Origin: Nioella nitratireducens
GTDB lineage: Bacteria; Pseudomonadota; Alphaproteobacteria; Rhodobacterales; Rhodobacteraceae
Direction of reading: 5' to 3'
Assembly: GCF_001879715.1 (NCBI RefSeq)
Contig: NZ_MNBW01000009.1
Coordinates: forward strand, 62,001-126,000
DNA length: 64,000 bases
Shown: positions 51,041 through 60,013 of the stretch, in pieces
Numbering within the stretch: the stretch's first letter is position 1
Layout: the number at the start of each line of letters is the position of its first letter
Program-made: the position numbers and the translations under genes
The notes under the pieces: generated by a model
The model's database searches: none
The model's input: the letters and a program-made list of their open reading frames with translations, nothing else
Told to the model about the DNA's origin: nothing

Positions 51041-52231
51041 ATGGACGGGGAAACCCAGATCGAGATTTCGGCCTTCGCAAGCCTAGCCGACATAGCGGCC
51101 GAGGACTGGGATGCCTGTGCCTGCCCGGAAACCGCCGATGGTAGGCCGCCCTGTGACCCGTTTACCACGCACCGGTTCCTGCGGGCACTGGAAGAGAGCG
51201 GGTCAGTCGGGCCGGGTTCTGGCTGGCAGCCGCGTTACCTGATGGCGCGGGCGGGCGAAGAGACCATCGCCGCCGCGCCACTCTATGCCAAGGGGCACAG
51301 CCAGGGCGAATATATCTTCGATCACAACTGGGCCCATGCCTATGAACAGGCGGGCGGGCAGTATTACCCCAAGTTGCAAATGGCAGTGCCGTTCACCCCC
51401 GCCACCGGGCGGCGGTTCCTGACAAAACCGGGGTGGCAAGGTGTCGGCCGTGCGGCCCTTGTGCAAGGGGCGGTGCAAATCGCCGAAAACAACCAGCTTT
51501 CCTCGCTTCACATTACCTTCTGCACCGAGGATGAGGCCGAGCGGGGCGCGGAAATGGGCCTGCTCCACCGCGTGACTCAGCAGTTTCACTGGGAAAACCA
51601 CGACTACGGCAGTTTCGACGATTTCCTCGCCAGCCTGTCCTCGCGCAAGCGCAAGACGCTGCGCAAGGAACGGAGACAGGCGCAGGATTTTGGCGGCGAG
51701 ATCGTGCAACTGACGGGTGATGACCTGCGGCCCGAGCATTGGGATGCATTCTGGCAATTCTATCAGGATACCGGCGCGCGAAAATGGGGGTCGCCCTACC
51801 TGACACGGGCGTTCTTCGATCTGGTGCAAGAGACGATGCGCGACGACGTGCTGTTGGTGCTGGCTATTCGAGATGGCGTGCCAGTGGCCGGGGCGCTGAA
51901 TTTCATCGGGCGCGAAACGCTCTTTGGCCGCTACTGGGGGTGCATCGAACACCACCCCTGCCTGCATTTCGAGCTGTGCTATTACCAAGCCATCGACGCC
52001 GCTATCGCACGCGGGCTGAAACAGGTCGAGGCGGGCGCGCAGGGTGAACACAAGCTGGCGCGCGGATATTTGCCGGTTGCCACCCATTCCCTCCATTGGA
52101 TGGCGGACCCGGGTTTTTCCGACGCCGTGGCGCGCTATCTGGAGGCTGAGAGGGCCGCGATGGAGGAGGATATCGAGATCCTCACCGCCTACGGCCCGTT
52201 CCGCAAAGCCCAAGTGGAGGAACAGGAATGA
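51041..52231 (+). CDS. GNAT-fold protein of the DUF482/COG3146 family
   Basis: A 396-residue protein of the COG3146 (peptidogalycan-type) acyltransferase family: [24 protein letters not shown], then [35 protein letters not shown], and the diagnostic [12 protein letters not shown] and [22 protein letters not shown]. It has a double GNAT fold. The ATG at 51041, six bases after AAGGA, is preferred to a GTG at 51014. The acceptor substrate is unknown. It overlaps the pterin dehydratase gene by ATGA. Confidence 0.9.
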   Translation: MDGETQIEISAFASLADIAAEDWDACACPETADGRPPCDPFTTHRFLRALEESGSVGPGSGWQPRYLMARAGEETIAAAPLYAKGHSQGEYIFDHNWAHAYEQAGGQYYPKLQMAVPFTPATGRRFLTKPGWQGVGRAALVQGAVQIAENNQLSSLHITFCTEDEAERGAEMGLLHRVTQQFHWENHDYGSFDDFLASLSSRKRKTLRKERRQAQDFGGEIVQLTGDDLRPEHWDAFWQFYQDTGARKWGSPYLTRAFFDLVQETMRDDVLLVLAIRDGVPVAGALNFIGRETLFGRYWGCIEHHPCLHFELCYYQAIDAAIARGLKQVEAGAQGEHKLARGYLPVATHSLHWMADPGFSDAVARYLEAERAAMEEDIEILTAYGPFRKAQVEEQE

Positions 52232-52524
52232 CCGACAAGCTGACACAGACTGACCGCACCGAACGGCTCGCCCCGCTGATCGAGGCCGGATGGACCATGG
52301 TCGACGGGCGCGATGCGATCACCCGGACATACACGTTCGGTAATTTCGTGGAAGCGTTCGGCTTCATGACCAAAGCCGCCTTGTGGGCCGAGAAATGGAA
52401 CCACCACCCGGAATGGTTCAATGTCTACAAGACTGTCGAGGTTACCCTGACCAGTCATGACGTGGACGGTTTGAGCGCCCGTGATGTGAAACTGGCGGCC
52501 AAGATGGACCAGTTGGCGGGGTAA
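52228..52524 (+). CDS. 4a-hydroxytetrahydrobiopterin dehydratase
   Basis: A 98-residue pterin-4a-carbinolamine dehydratase that recycles tetrahydropterin after aromatic hydroxylation. The motif [24 protein letters not shown] contains the catalytic His-His-Pro-Glu and the later His, and LSARDVKLA ends the fold. Phenylalanine hydroxylase is not in the window. It closes the ridA-GDPD-GNAT unit. Confidence 0.94.
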   Translation: MTDKLTQTDRTERLAPLIEAGWTMVDGRDAITRTYTFGNFVEAFGFMTKAALWAEKWNHHPEWFNVYKTVEVTLTSHDVDGLSARDVKLAAKMDQLAG

Positions 52525-52634
52525 CGAAGGTATCGGGCTGTGCCGGGGAATCTGCGGCGGTGCCGGATGAAACGCCGGCGCGCCGCAGGTTTCGGGACAT
52601 CGGGGGCGTCTTCGTCGCCCCGGATGTCGCGTGG

Positions 52635-52856
52635 TCAGGCCTGATCGGCGGCCTGTCGCGCGATCTGCGGGATCTCGCTGCGGTGAAAGCCAAGGTCGGC
52701 AAGGTCGCGATTGCTGAGCGCCTGAAGTTCGTACACCGTCCGGTTGTAGACGGCCCGGCGGGCGGCACGCTGTTCCAGCATGTCACGGATTTCTTGAATG
52801 CGCGCTTTCAGTCCGAACCGGTCCAGACGCGCGACGTCGCTGTGTGCATAGGCCAT
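52635..52856 (-). CDS. DUF1127 small protein
   Basis: A 73-residue DUF1127 protein (YjiS-like), ending in the diagnostic ELQALSNRDLADLGFHRSEIPQIAR segment with conserved DLGxxR-like core. Such arginine-rich small proteins influence RNA turnover and phosphate, nitrogen or stress adaptation in alphaproteobacteria. The ATG at 52856 follows AGGAGG by 6 bases, which is unusually strong and implies high expression. Confidence 0.88.
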   Translation of the reverse strand: MAYAHSDVARLDRFGLKARIQEIRDMLEQRAARRAVYNRTVYELQALSNRDLADLGFHRSEIPQIARQAADQA

Positions 52857-52945
52857 TTGAAGCCTCCTTTTAAATGCCGACGCCGGATTGCATCGACACC
52901 CCGATAGATAGGCCAATGCTGCGGCTGCACAATCGACAAGCTCGA

Positions 52946-52964
52946 ATTGCTGCCATGCAGCAAT
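52946..52964. promoter_or_regulatory. perfect 19-bp palindrome upstream of the DUF1127 gene
   Basis: ATTGCTGC, CAT, GCAGCAAT: an 8-bp inverted repeat with a 3-base centre, about 90 bp upstream of the DUF1127 start. The tight spacing suits a dimeric repressor operator better than a terminator. No adjacent regulator gene is present. Confidence 0.5.
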
Positions 52965-53051
52965 GTCAACGCTAACAGCCCGGTCTGGCGCAGTTTAGGG
53001 CAAGATGACCACGAACTGCGCAGTCGGTGGCCAGATCAGGACCGCAACGAA

Positions 53052-53077
53052 ACGGGGCGCCGCATCGGGCGCCCCGT
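53052..53077 (-). terminator. stem-loop after the peroxiredoxin gene
   Basis: ACGGGGCGCC pairs with GGCGCCCCGT (perfect 10 bp, 6-base loop), starting 4 bp past the peroxiredoxin stop on the minus strand. The T content after it is modest (TTCGTTGCGG). Confidence 0.7.
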
Positions 53078-53081
53078 CGCA

Positions 53082-53570
53082 TCAGATCTTTTCCAGCAGT
53101 TCCTCGCCCACGGTCAGCTTGCAGGCGCCGCCTTCCTCTTCGAGGTTCAGGACCGTTACCACGCCGTCCTCGGCCATCAGGGCAAACCGTTGGCAGCGGT
53201 CCAGCAATCCGATGGCGGGTACGCTGAAGTCCAGACCGATGGCCTTGGTGAACTCTGCCGACGGATCGCCCAACATGGTGATCCCCGCCTCATGTGCGCC
53301 GCTGGTGTCACCCCATGCGGCCATCACGAACGGGTCGTTCACGGCGATGCAGATCACCTCGTCCACGCCCTTTTCGGCGAAGGTCGGACGGGTCCGCATG
53401 AAGCTGGGCAGATGGGTCGCGTCACAAGTGCGGGTAAATGCGCCGGGCAGGCCGAACATCACCACCTTGCGCCCGGACAAGACAGGGGCCAGCGGCACCT
53501 CCTCCGGTCCATTCTCGCCGAACCTCAGCAAAGTGGTCTCGGGCAGGCGGTCGCCAACAGAAATTGCCAT
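53082..53570 (-). CDS. peroxiredoxin (Prx5/hybrid type)
   Basis: A 162-residue thiol peroxidase of the Prx5 group. The peroxidatic cysteine lies in PGAFTRTCDATHLPSF near residue 49. DEVICIAVNDPFVMAAWG and the late DGVVTVLNLEEEGGACKLTVG (with a second cysteine) match this group, which often uses glutathione or glutaredoxin. It is transcribed away from the FAD oxidoreductase, with an 80-bp divergent spacer. Confidence 0.93.
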   Translation of the reverse strand: MAISVGDRLPETTLLRFGENGPEEVPLAPVLSGRKVVMFGLPGAFTRTCDATHLPSFMRTRPTFAEKGVDEVICIAVNDPFVMAAWGDTSGAHEAGITMLGDPSAEFTKAIGLDFSVPAIGLLDRCQRFALMAEDGVVTVLNLEEEGGACKLTVGEELLEKI

Positions 53571-53650
53571 GGTTTTCCTCACGCGCTTGTTGCATTACCG
53601 AGGCGATATAAGGCTGTGCCGCCGCCGGGCCAGACAAGGGGAGAAAATTC

Positions 53651-54856
53651 ATGTCGCATATTGTCGTGATCGGGGCCGGTCAGGCCGGATCGTCGCTGGT
53701 GTCCAAGCTCAGAACCCTCGGATTCGACGGCGACGTGACGTTGATCGGCGCCGAACCGGCGCCGCCCTATCAACGCCCGCCGCTGTCCAAGGCCTACCTG
53801 TTGGGCGAAATGGAGCGTGAACGGCTCTACCTGCGGCCCGAGGCGTATTACGGCGATAACGGCATCGCCCTGAAACTCGGCCAATCCGTGACTGCCATCG
53901 ACGCCGCGGCCAAGACGGTGAGTGTGGGTGACGACGTGATATCGTACGACCAACTCGCGCTGACCACCGGCTCGATCCCGCGCCGTCTGCCCGCTGCCAT
54001 TGGCGGCGATCTCAAGGGTGTTTTCACCGTGCGTGACCTGGCCGATGTCGATGCCATGGCGCCAGAAGTGACCGAAGGCGGCCGGGTGCTGATCGTCGGC
54101 GGCGGCTATATCGGGCTGGAGGCCGCGGCGGTTTGTTCCAAGAAGGGCATGAAGGTGACCCTCGTGGAAATGGCCGACCGTATCCTGCAACGCGTGGCCT
54201 CTCCTCAAACCTCAGACTATTTCCGGGGGCTACATACCGCGCATGGCGTCGATATCCGCGAGGGAGTCGGCCTCGACCGTCTGACCGGAGAGGGTCATGT
54301 TTCGGGCGCGGTGCTGTCTGACGGCAGCGAATTGCAGCTCGACATGGTGATCGTCGGTGTCGGCATCGTGCCCGACGCGCGGCTGGCGGACCTGGCCGGG
54401 GTGGCGCTGGAAAACGGGATCAAGACCGACTCTTACGGGTGCACCTCGGACCCGTCGATCTGGGCGGCTGGCGATTGCGCGAGCTTTCCCTACAAGGGCA
54501 ACCGCATCCGTCTGGAGAGCGTGCAGAACGCCATCGACCAAGCGGAATGCGTCGCGGCCAATATGATGGGCGCGGGCAAGGATTACATGCCCGAGCCGTG
54601 GTTCTGGTCCGACCAGTACGACACCAAGTTGCAGATCGCGGGGCTGAACACCGGCTATGACGACATCGTCACCCGCAAGACCGACGACACCTTGTCGTTC
54701 TGGTATTTCACGGGCGATCAGTTCCTTGCGGTAGACGCGATCAACGATCCGCGCGGCTACATGGTGGGCAAACGGCTGCTGTCGATGGGCAAATCGCCCG
54801 ACAAGGCCGCCGTGGCCGATGCGGCGACGGATCTCAAATCGCTGCTCAAGGCGTGA
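53651..54856 (+). CDS. FAD-dependent ferredoxin/putidaredoxin reductase-like enzyme
   Basis: A 401-residue two-dinucleotide-domain flavoprotein. The FAD loop is VVIGAGQAGSSLVSKLRTLGF at the start, with PPYQRPPLSKAYL typical of class I dioxygenase and P450 reductases. The NAD loop is VLIVGGGYIGLEAAAVC near residue 155, and SDPSIWAAGDCASFP is the second FAD motif near 275. It would pass electrons from NADH to a 2Fe-2S ferredoxin; no ferredoxin gene is adjacent. It overlaps rsmD by 4 bp (GTGA). Confidence 0.92.
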   Translation: MSHIVVIGAGQAGSSLVSKLRTLGFDGDVTLIGAEPAPPYQRPPLSKAYLLGEMERERLYLRPEAYYGDNGIALKLGQSVTAIDAAAKTVSVGDDVISYDQLALTTGSIPRRLPAAIGGDLKGVFTVRDLADVDAMAPEVTEGGRVLIVGGGYIGLEAAAVCSKKGMKVTLVEMADRILQRVASPQTSDYFRGLHTAHGVDIREGVGLDRLTGEGHVSGAVLSDGSELQLDMVIVGVGIVPDARLADLAGVALENGIKTDSYGCTSDPSIWAAGDCASFPYKGNRIRLESVQNAIDQAECVAANMMGAGKDYMPEPWFWSDQYDTKLQIAGLNTGYDDIVTRKTDDTLSFWYFTGDQFLAVDAINDPRGYMVGKRLLSMGKSPDKAAVADAATDLKSLLKA

Positions 54857-55425
54857 GGATCATCGCGGGCGCACAGAGGGGCAAGCGGCTGGCCTCGGTC
54901 GGCAAGGGCGATGCGGGCGCGCATCTGCGCCCCACGACCGACCGTGTGCGCGAGAGCCTGTTCAACCTGTTGGTCAATGGCGGTTATGGCGACCCGGTGA
55001 CGGATGCCCGCGTGCTCGACCTGTTTGCAGGCACCGGCGCGCTTGGTCTGGAGGCCCTGTCGCGCGGTGCGGCGTTCGCCTGTTTCGTCGATGACGGGCA
55101 GGCCGCGCGGGCGCTGTTGCGCGAGAATATCGGCCTGTGTGCCGCGCAGGGAAGTTCCAAGGTATTCCGCCGCGACGCCACCAAGCTTGGCGACGTGCAA
55201 CAACCGCCCTTTGACCTCGTCTTCCTTGATCCGCCCTATGGCAAGGGGCTGGGGGAAAAGGCTCTGATAGCGGCAATTGCGGGGGGCTGGCTCTTGCCCG
55301 AGGCCTTGATCGTGTGGGAGGAAAGCACCGCCCCCGTGCCGCCTGCGACCTGCGACCTGCTCGACCAGCGCCGCTACGGTGATACGGTTCTGACCATTCT
55401 GCGCTACCTAGGACAAGGTTCATGA
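54853..55425 (+). CDS. rsmD: 16S rRNA (guanine(966)-N2)-methyltransferase RsmD
   Basis: RsmD (190 residues) methylates G966 of 16S rRNA. It begins MRIIAGAQRGKRLASV from a GTG start, with LRPTTDRVRESLFNLL, SAM motif I VLDLFAGTGALGLEALSRGA, and the catalytic LDPPYGKGLGE. It is translationally coupled on both sides: GTGA with the reductase gene and ATGA with the HAD gene. Confidence 0.95.
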   Translation: MRIIAGAQRGKRLASVGKGDAGAHLRPTTDRVRESLFNLLVNGGYGDPVTDARVLDLFAGTGALGLEALSRGAAFACFVDDGQAARALLRENIGLCAAQGSSKVFRRDATKLGDVQQPPFDLVFLDPPYGKGLGEKALIAAIAGGWLLPEALIVWEESTAPVPPATCDLLDQRRYGDTVLTILRYLGQGS

Positions 55426-56084
55426 CCCGCCCCGACCTGGTGATCTTCGACTGTGACGGCGTGCTGGTGGACAGCGAGACCGTGTCCAATGTCGTGTTGG
55501 CCGAAAACCTTTCCCGCCACGGGTTGCCGATGACGCCTGAAGGATGTCTCGATCTTTTCGTCGGTGGCACCATGCGCTCGGTTGGCGAGCAGGCGCGGGC
55601 ATTGGGTGCCGATCTGCCCGCCACCTGGGTTGATGACATCTACGAGGAAATCTACGCGGCGCTGCGGGCGGGCGTCGATGTGATTGCAGGCATCCCCGAG
55701 CTTCTGGACGGTCTTGACGCGGCTGGCATCCCCTACGCGGTCGGGTCGAACGGCAGCGACCGCAAAATGCAGATCACCCTCGGCCAGACCGGCTTGATGC
55801 CGCGGTTTGGTGATGCAGTTTTCTCTGCACATACGCTCGGCGTGGCCAAGCCGGATCCGGGCCTCTACCTTGCTGCGGCCGCCCATCACGGGGTCGATCC
55901 GACCCGCGCAGTGGTGGTCGAGGATAGCGCGACCGGCGTCCGCGCCGCGCAAGCGGCGGGAATGCGCTGCCTCGGATACGCGGCGCATGACGACGGGGCA
56001 CGGTTGGCGGCGGTCGGTGCCGAGGTTTTCGAGTCCATGTTCCACGTGCCCATGCTGATCGGTCTGGCGGAGGCTGCGGAATGA
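55422..56084 (+). CDS. HAD family phosphatase (beta-phosphoglucomutase-like)
   Basis: A 220-residue HAD hydrolase. Motif 1 is VIFDCDGVLVDSETV (nucleophile Asp and acid Asp), motif 2 AVGSNGS, motif 3 HTLGVAKPDPGLYL and motif 4 VVVEDSATGVRAAQAAGM. The cap helices at about residues 15-85 place it near phosphoglycolate phosphatases and sugar-phosphate phosphatases. The true substrate is unknown. It is coupled by ATGA to rsmD and to the zinc-ribbon gene. Confidence 0.92.
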   Translation: MTRPDLVIFDCDGVLVDSETVSNVVLAENLSRHGLPMTPEGCLDLFVGGTMRSVGEQARALGADLPATWVDDIYEEIYAALRAGVDVIAGIPELLDGLDAAGIPYAVGSNGSDRKMQITLGQTGLMPRFGDAVFSAHTLGVAKPDPGLYLAAAAHHGVDPTRAVVVEDSATGVRAAQAAGMRCLGYAAHDDGARLAAVGAEVFESMFHVPMLIGLAEAAE

Positions 56085-56425
56085 TTCTGCCCGAACATCA
56101 TTGTCCCGGTTGCGGCGTGGCCCAAAAGGCCAGTCCGCGTTATCCATGGCATTTCTGCCAAGAGTGCCTCGGCCTCGCCGTTGATGCGCGCGGGCAGCAC
56201 CTGGAATTTGCCAACGCCTCAGTCTCCGGCGATCTGGTCTGGCGGCGTGTCGGCGATAGTGACTGGCAAAACGCACAGCATGTCCTGTGCCTGATCCATG
56301 ATCGGCCCGTTCTGGTGCACGAGGCCCGTTTCGGTGGCGTCGTGGCCGAGCCTGTGCCGGAAATTCCGCTGACCGGGCTGAGTGGCCTTATCGACCTGCG
56401 TCGTGGGGGCGGAAACAAGAGCTAG
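56081..56425 (+). CDS. zinc-ribbon hypothetical protein
   Basis: A 114-residue protein with two CxxC pairs near its N-terminus (CPGC and CQEC), a probable zinc ribbon, followed by a beta-rich region (LEFANASVSGDLVWRRVGDSDWQ and LIHDRPVLVHEARFGGVV). It overlaps the HAD gene by ATGA and precedes recQ by 77 bp. I do not recognise the family. Confidence 0.75.
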   Translation: MILPEHHCPGCGVAQKASPRYPWHFCQECLGLAVDARGQHLEFANASVSGDLVWRRVGDSDWQNAQHVLCLIHDRPVLVHEARFGGVVAEPVPEIPLTGLSGLIDLRRGGGNKS

Positions 56426-56502
56426 GGGTTCTTGTCCCCGAGGTCACAATATGCGACCGTCGCGAGCAATCATAACACCAGAGCAGCCCGATCCGACAGA
56501 CC

Positions 56503-58554
56503 ATGCCGGCCCCTTCCGAATTGCTATCCACCGTTTTCGGCTTTTCCGCCTTCCGCACCGGACAGGAGGAGATCGTCGATGCCGTGACCGCAGGCCGCAA
56601 CGTGTTGGCGATCATGCCCACGGGCGGCGGCAAATCGCTGTGCTTCCAACTGCCCGCACTCTGCCGCGAGGGGCTGACCGTGGTGATTTCGCCGCTCATC
56701 GCCCTGATGCGCGATCAGGTTAGGGGCCTGCGCGAAGCGGGGGTCGAAGCGGGAGCGTTGACCTCGGGCAATACCGAGGAAGAAACCGACGCCGTCTGGC
56801 AGGCGTTGGAGGCGGGCACGCTGAAATTGCTCTACATCGCGCCGGAACGGCTGGCTTCGGGCGGGACCGAGCGGATGCTGACCCGCGCGGGCGTCAGCCT
56901 GATTGCCGTGGACGAGGCGCATTGCGTCAGCCAATGGGGCCATGACTTCCGCCCGGATTACCTGAAGATCGGCGAATTGCGGCGGGCGCTGAATGTGCCG
57001 CTCGCGGCCTTTACCGCGACCGCAGACGCCGAAACGCGGGCCGAGATCGTGACCCGGCTGTTCGACGATGTGGCGCCAGAGACCTTCCTGCGCGGCTTCG
57101 ACCGGCCCAACCTGGCCCTCGCCTTCGAGGTCAAGAACCAGCCGCGTCAGCAGATCCTCAGCTTTGCCGCCGCGCGAAAAGGGCAGTCCGGCATCGTCTA
57201 TTGCGGCACTCGCGTCAAGACCGAGACGCTGTCCAGGGCGCTGCGCGAGGCGGGACACAATGCCTGTCATTACCACGGCGGCATGGATCCCGCCGAAAGG
57301 CGCGCGGTTGAAACCCGATTCGCGCAAGAGGACGGGTTGATCGTTGTGGCGACGGTGGCCTTTGGCATGGGGGTCGACAAGCCCGATATCCGGTGGGTGG
57401 CCCATGCCGACCTGCCGAAATCCATCGAGGCCTATTACCAGGAAATAGGTCGTGCTGGCCGCGATGGCGCGCCCGCCGACACGCTGACCCTGTTCGGCCC
57501 CGACGACATCCGTTTTCGCCGCCAGCAGATCGACGAGGGGCTGGCGCCCGCCGAACGCAAATCCGCCGACCACGGGCGCCTGAACGCGCTGCTTGGCCTG
57601 GCCGAGGCCACGGGGTGCCGCCGTCAGGTCTTGTTGCGGTATTTCGGAGAAGATCCCGCGCCTTGCGGGAATTGCGACCTTTGCACCGATCCGCCGGACC
57701 TGTTCGAGGCGGGCGTCGCCGTGCAAAAGGCACTGTCGGCCATGCTGCGCACCGGCGAAAGCTTTGGCGCGGGGCATCTGATCGACATTCTGGTTGGGGC
57801 CGAAACCGACAAGGTCCGCCAGCGGGGTCATGATGCTCTGCCCACGTTCGGTGTCGGGACAGAGTTCGACCGGCGCGGCTGGCAGGCGGTGTTTCGGCAG
57901 ATGATGGGCCATGACCTGGTGCGGCCCGATGCCGAACGCTACGGCGCGCTTCGAATGACCGACAAGGCCCGCCCCATCCTGCGGGGCGAGGAGGGGATCA
58001 CCCTGCGCCGCGACACGATCCGCAAGGCCGCGCGCCGCCCCGCCGTCAAGATGCTGGTCAGCGAAGAGGATGCGCCGCTGCTTTCGGCACTCAAGGCCAA
58101 GCGTCGCGCCTTGGCGGAAGAGGCGGGGGTGCCCGCCTATGTCATCTTTACCGACAAGACGCTGATTGAAATGGCCGAGACACGGCCCGAAACGCTGGAC
58201 CAGATGGCGCGGATCAGCGGCGTCGGCGCCACCAAGCTGGAGCGGTATGGCGCGACCTTCTTGCAGGTCATCACCGGCGAGGCCCCGGCGCCTGAACATC
58301 CGATGCGGCGCAGGCTGGCCGGGCGCGATGCGGGGCCTATATACGACCAACTGATGCAGGCGCAGATGGATCTGGCGCGGGGGGATATGGGGACCGAGAA
58401 GTTCCTCTCTTGCACCAATTCCACCTTGCGCCAGATTGCCGAACGTCGCCCCGGCACGATAGCAGACCTCGCCCGCATTCCGGGTATGGAGAAGGTCAAG
58501 ATAGACCGCTTCGGCGTGGCATTTCTGGATGTGTTGGCGCAGGTAGGCGAGTGA
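56503..58554 (+). CDS. recQ: ATP-dependent DNA helicase RecQ
   Basis: RecQ (683 residues) is a 3'-5' helicase in recombination and fork repair. Motif 0 FGFSAFRTGQEEIVDAV and Walker A MPTGGGKSLCFQLPAL lie near the start. The DEAH box is AVDEAHCVSQWGHDFRPDY near residue 145, and motif VI QEIGRAGRDG near 313. The zinc-binding cysteines are in CRRQVLLRYFGEDPAPCGNCDLC, then comes a winged helix. One clear HRDC domain (LLSALKAKRRALAEEAGVPAY...) is followed by a second HRDC-like segment (STLRQIAERRPGTIADLARIPGM). Confidence 0.96.
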   Translation: MPAPSELLSTVFGFSAFRTGQEEIVDAVTAGRNVLAIMPTGGGKSLCFQLPALCREGLTVVISPLIALMRDQVRGLREAGVEAGALTSGNTEEETDAVWQALEAGTLKLLYIAPERLASGGTERMLTRAGVSLIAVDEAHCVSQWGHDFRPDYLKIGELRRALNVPLAAFTATADAETRAEIVTRLFDDVAPETFLRGFDRPNLALAFEVKNQPRQQILSFAAARKGQSGIVYCGTRVKTETLSRALREAGHNACHYHGGMDPAERRAVETRFAQEDGLIVVATVAFGMGVDKPDIRWVAHADLPKSIEAYYQEIGRAGRDGAPADTLTLFGPDDIRFRRQQIDEGLAPAERKSADHGRLNALLGLAEATGCRRQVLLRYFGEDPAPCGNCDLCTDPPDLFEAGVAVQKALSAMLRTGESFGAGHLIDILVGAETDKVRQRGHDALPTFGVGTEFDRRGWQAVFRQMMGHDLVRPDAERYGALRMTDKARPILRGEEGITLRRDTIRKAARRPAVKMLVSEEDAPLLSALKAKRRALAEEAGVPAYVIFTDKTLIEMAETRPETLDQMARISGVGATKLERYGATFLQVITGEAPAPEHPMRRRLAGRDAGPIYDQLMQAQMDLARGDMGTEKFLSCTNSTLRQIAERRPGTIADLARIPGMEKVKIDRFGVAFLDVLAQVGE

Positions 58555-58576
58555 CAGGATTGAGGGAAGCGACGAG

Positions 58577-59344
58577 ATGCTGATCGTGATTTCACCGGCG
58601 AAAAAGCTCGACTGGACCGAGCGCGATGTGCCGATGACCCAGCCGATGTTTCAAGACGATGCCGACTACCTGGCGAAGGTGGCGCAAGGTCTGTCCGTGG
58701 CCGATCTGCAAAAGCTGATGTCGATCAGCGAGAGCCTTGGCAAGCTCAACCGCGACCGGTTCGCGCGCTTCCATGACCATGCCGATAAACGCCCCGCCGT
58801 GTTGGCCTTTGCGGGTGACACTTATACCGGGCTGGAGGCTGGCAGCCTGGACGGTGACGAGATGATCTTTGCACAGGATCACCTGCGCATTCTGTCGGGC
58901 CTCTACGGCCTGCTGCGCCCACTGGATGCGATGCAGGAATACCGCCTTGAAATGGGTAGCCGGTTGCGCACCGAACGTGGAAAGTCGCTCTATGACTATT
59001 GGGGTGGCCTGATCGCCGACGCCCTGAACGCCGAGGCCGACCGGCTGAACACCGACACGCTGATCAACTGCGCGTCGGTTGAGTATTTCACCGCCGTGAA
59101 ATCCGACGCGCTGCGCCCCCGCGTGATCACTCCGCAGTTTCTGGAGGAAAAGCCGGGCGGACCCAAGGTGGTCAGCTTCTGGGCCAAGAAAGCCCGTGGC
59201 GCGATGGCGCGGTATATCATTCAGAACCGGCTGCAAGACGCGCATAGCATTCTTGAGTTTGACAGCGGCGGCTATCGCCACGAGCCGGATCTGAGCGAAC
59301 CGGGCCGCCCCGCCTTTTATCGCCGGGCGATGGCCGAGGCGTAG
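58577..59344 (+). CDS. yaaA: peroxide stress protein YaaA
   Basis: YaaA/DUF328 (255 residues) lowers free iron and protects DNA during peroxide stress. It begins MLIVISPAKKLDW and includes FAGDTYTGL, HLRILSGLYGLLRPLD, EMGSRLRT and the C-terminal FDSGGYRH, all family hallmarks. It lies 22 bp after recQ, in the same orientation. Confidence 0.95.
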   Translation: MLIVISPAKKLDWTERDVPMTQPMFQDDADYLAKVAQGLSVADLQKLMSISESLGKLNRDRFARFHDHADKRPAVLAFAGDTYTGLEAGSLDGDEMIFAQDHLRILSGLYGLLRPLDAMQEYRLEMGSRLRTERGKSLYDYWGGLIADALNAEADRLNTDTLINCASVEYFTAVKSDALRPRVITPQFLEEKPGGPKVVSFWAKKARGAMARYIIQNRLQDAHSILEFDSGGYRHEPDLSEPGRPAFYRRAMAEA

Positions 59345-59438
59345 GGGCACCGCGACTGGCCAAACCCGCACCGGGATTGACCCTGGCCCTTGTGCCCCGG
59401 CAGCCTGAGGTTCGGGGAAGCGATCAAGGGCTGATTCG

Positions 59439-59879
59439 TCAGCAGACGGTGCAGCCCATTGCGCGGGTGGGGGCGACGGGGGAATAGCCTTGGTCCAGAA
59501 CCCTGTTCATGCCGCCCGCAACGTCGACCACCGGCACGTCTACCCGGCCCGCGATCTGCGCCGCCGCGCGGGAACTGCGGTTGCCCGAGCGGCAGATCAG
59601 GGCAAGGCGTTGCCCGTCGCGCAGGTGCGGCCTGACCTGAGACAGGAAACTGTCCGCGTCGGAATAGGTCACCAGCAACGCCCCGTCGATCACGCCGCTG
59701 TCCTGCCATTCGCCGGGGGTGCGGATATCGACCAACAACGTGCCGTCGTCCTGCGCCAGCGTGTCGCCGGACAGGGCTTCCAGCGTCAGGTTCTCGGGCC
59801 GGCCTCCGATCAGTAAGCTGGCGCCTGCGGCGGCGACGGCGACAACCGCGCCGAAGGCGATGAAGATACGTCTGTCCAT
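59439..59879 (-). CDS. exported or membrane-anchored rhodanese-like protein
   Basis: A 146-residue single-domain rhodanese with an N-terminal hydrophobic segment (IFIAFGAVVAVAAAGASLLI). LLVDIRTPGEWQDSGVIDGALLV and the active-site loop ICRSGNRSSRAAA with the catalytic Cys are clear. The protein ends in a C-terminal CTVC, a CxxC pair that is not part of the normal domain and might be a redox or sulfur-relay site. It is divergent from the DUF4336 gene. Confidence 0.88.
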   Translation of the reverse strand: MDRRIFIAFGAVVAVAAAGASLLIGGRPENLTLEALSGDTLAQDDGTLLVDIRTPGEWQDSGVIDGALLVTYSDADSFLSQVRPHLRDGQRLALICRSGNRSSRAAAQIAGRVDVPVVDVAGGMNRVLDQGYSPVAPTRAMGCTVC

Positions 59880-60013
59880 GATGCTTCCTATGCTGGCTGG
59901 CGACGCATCTAGCCACCGCGTCCGCGTGCTTCAACCTGCCCGGCCTGCTGGCATTGTCGCAGTGGCTGTGCTTTCTTTCCCCCGAATGCGCGTCTCACAG
60001 GGGGAGAGGGCCG

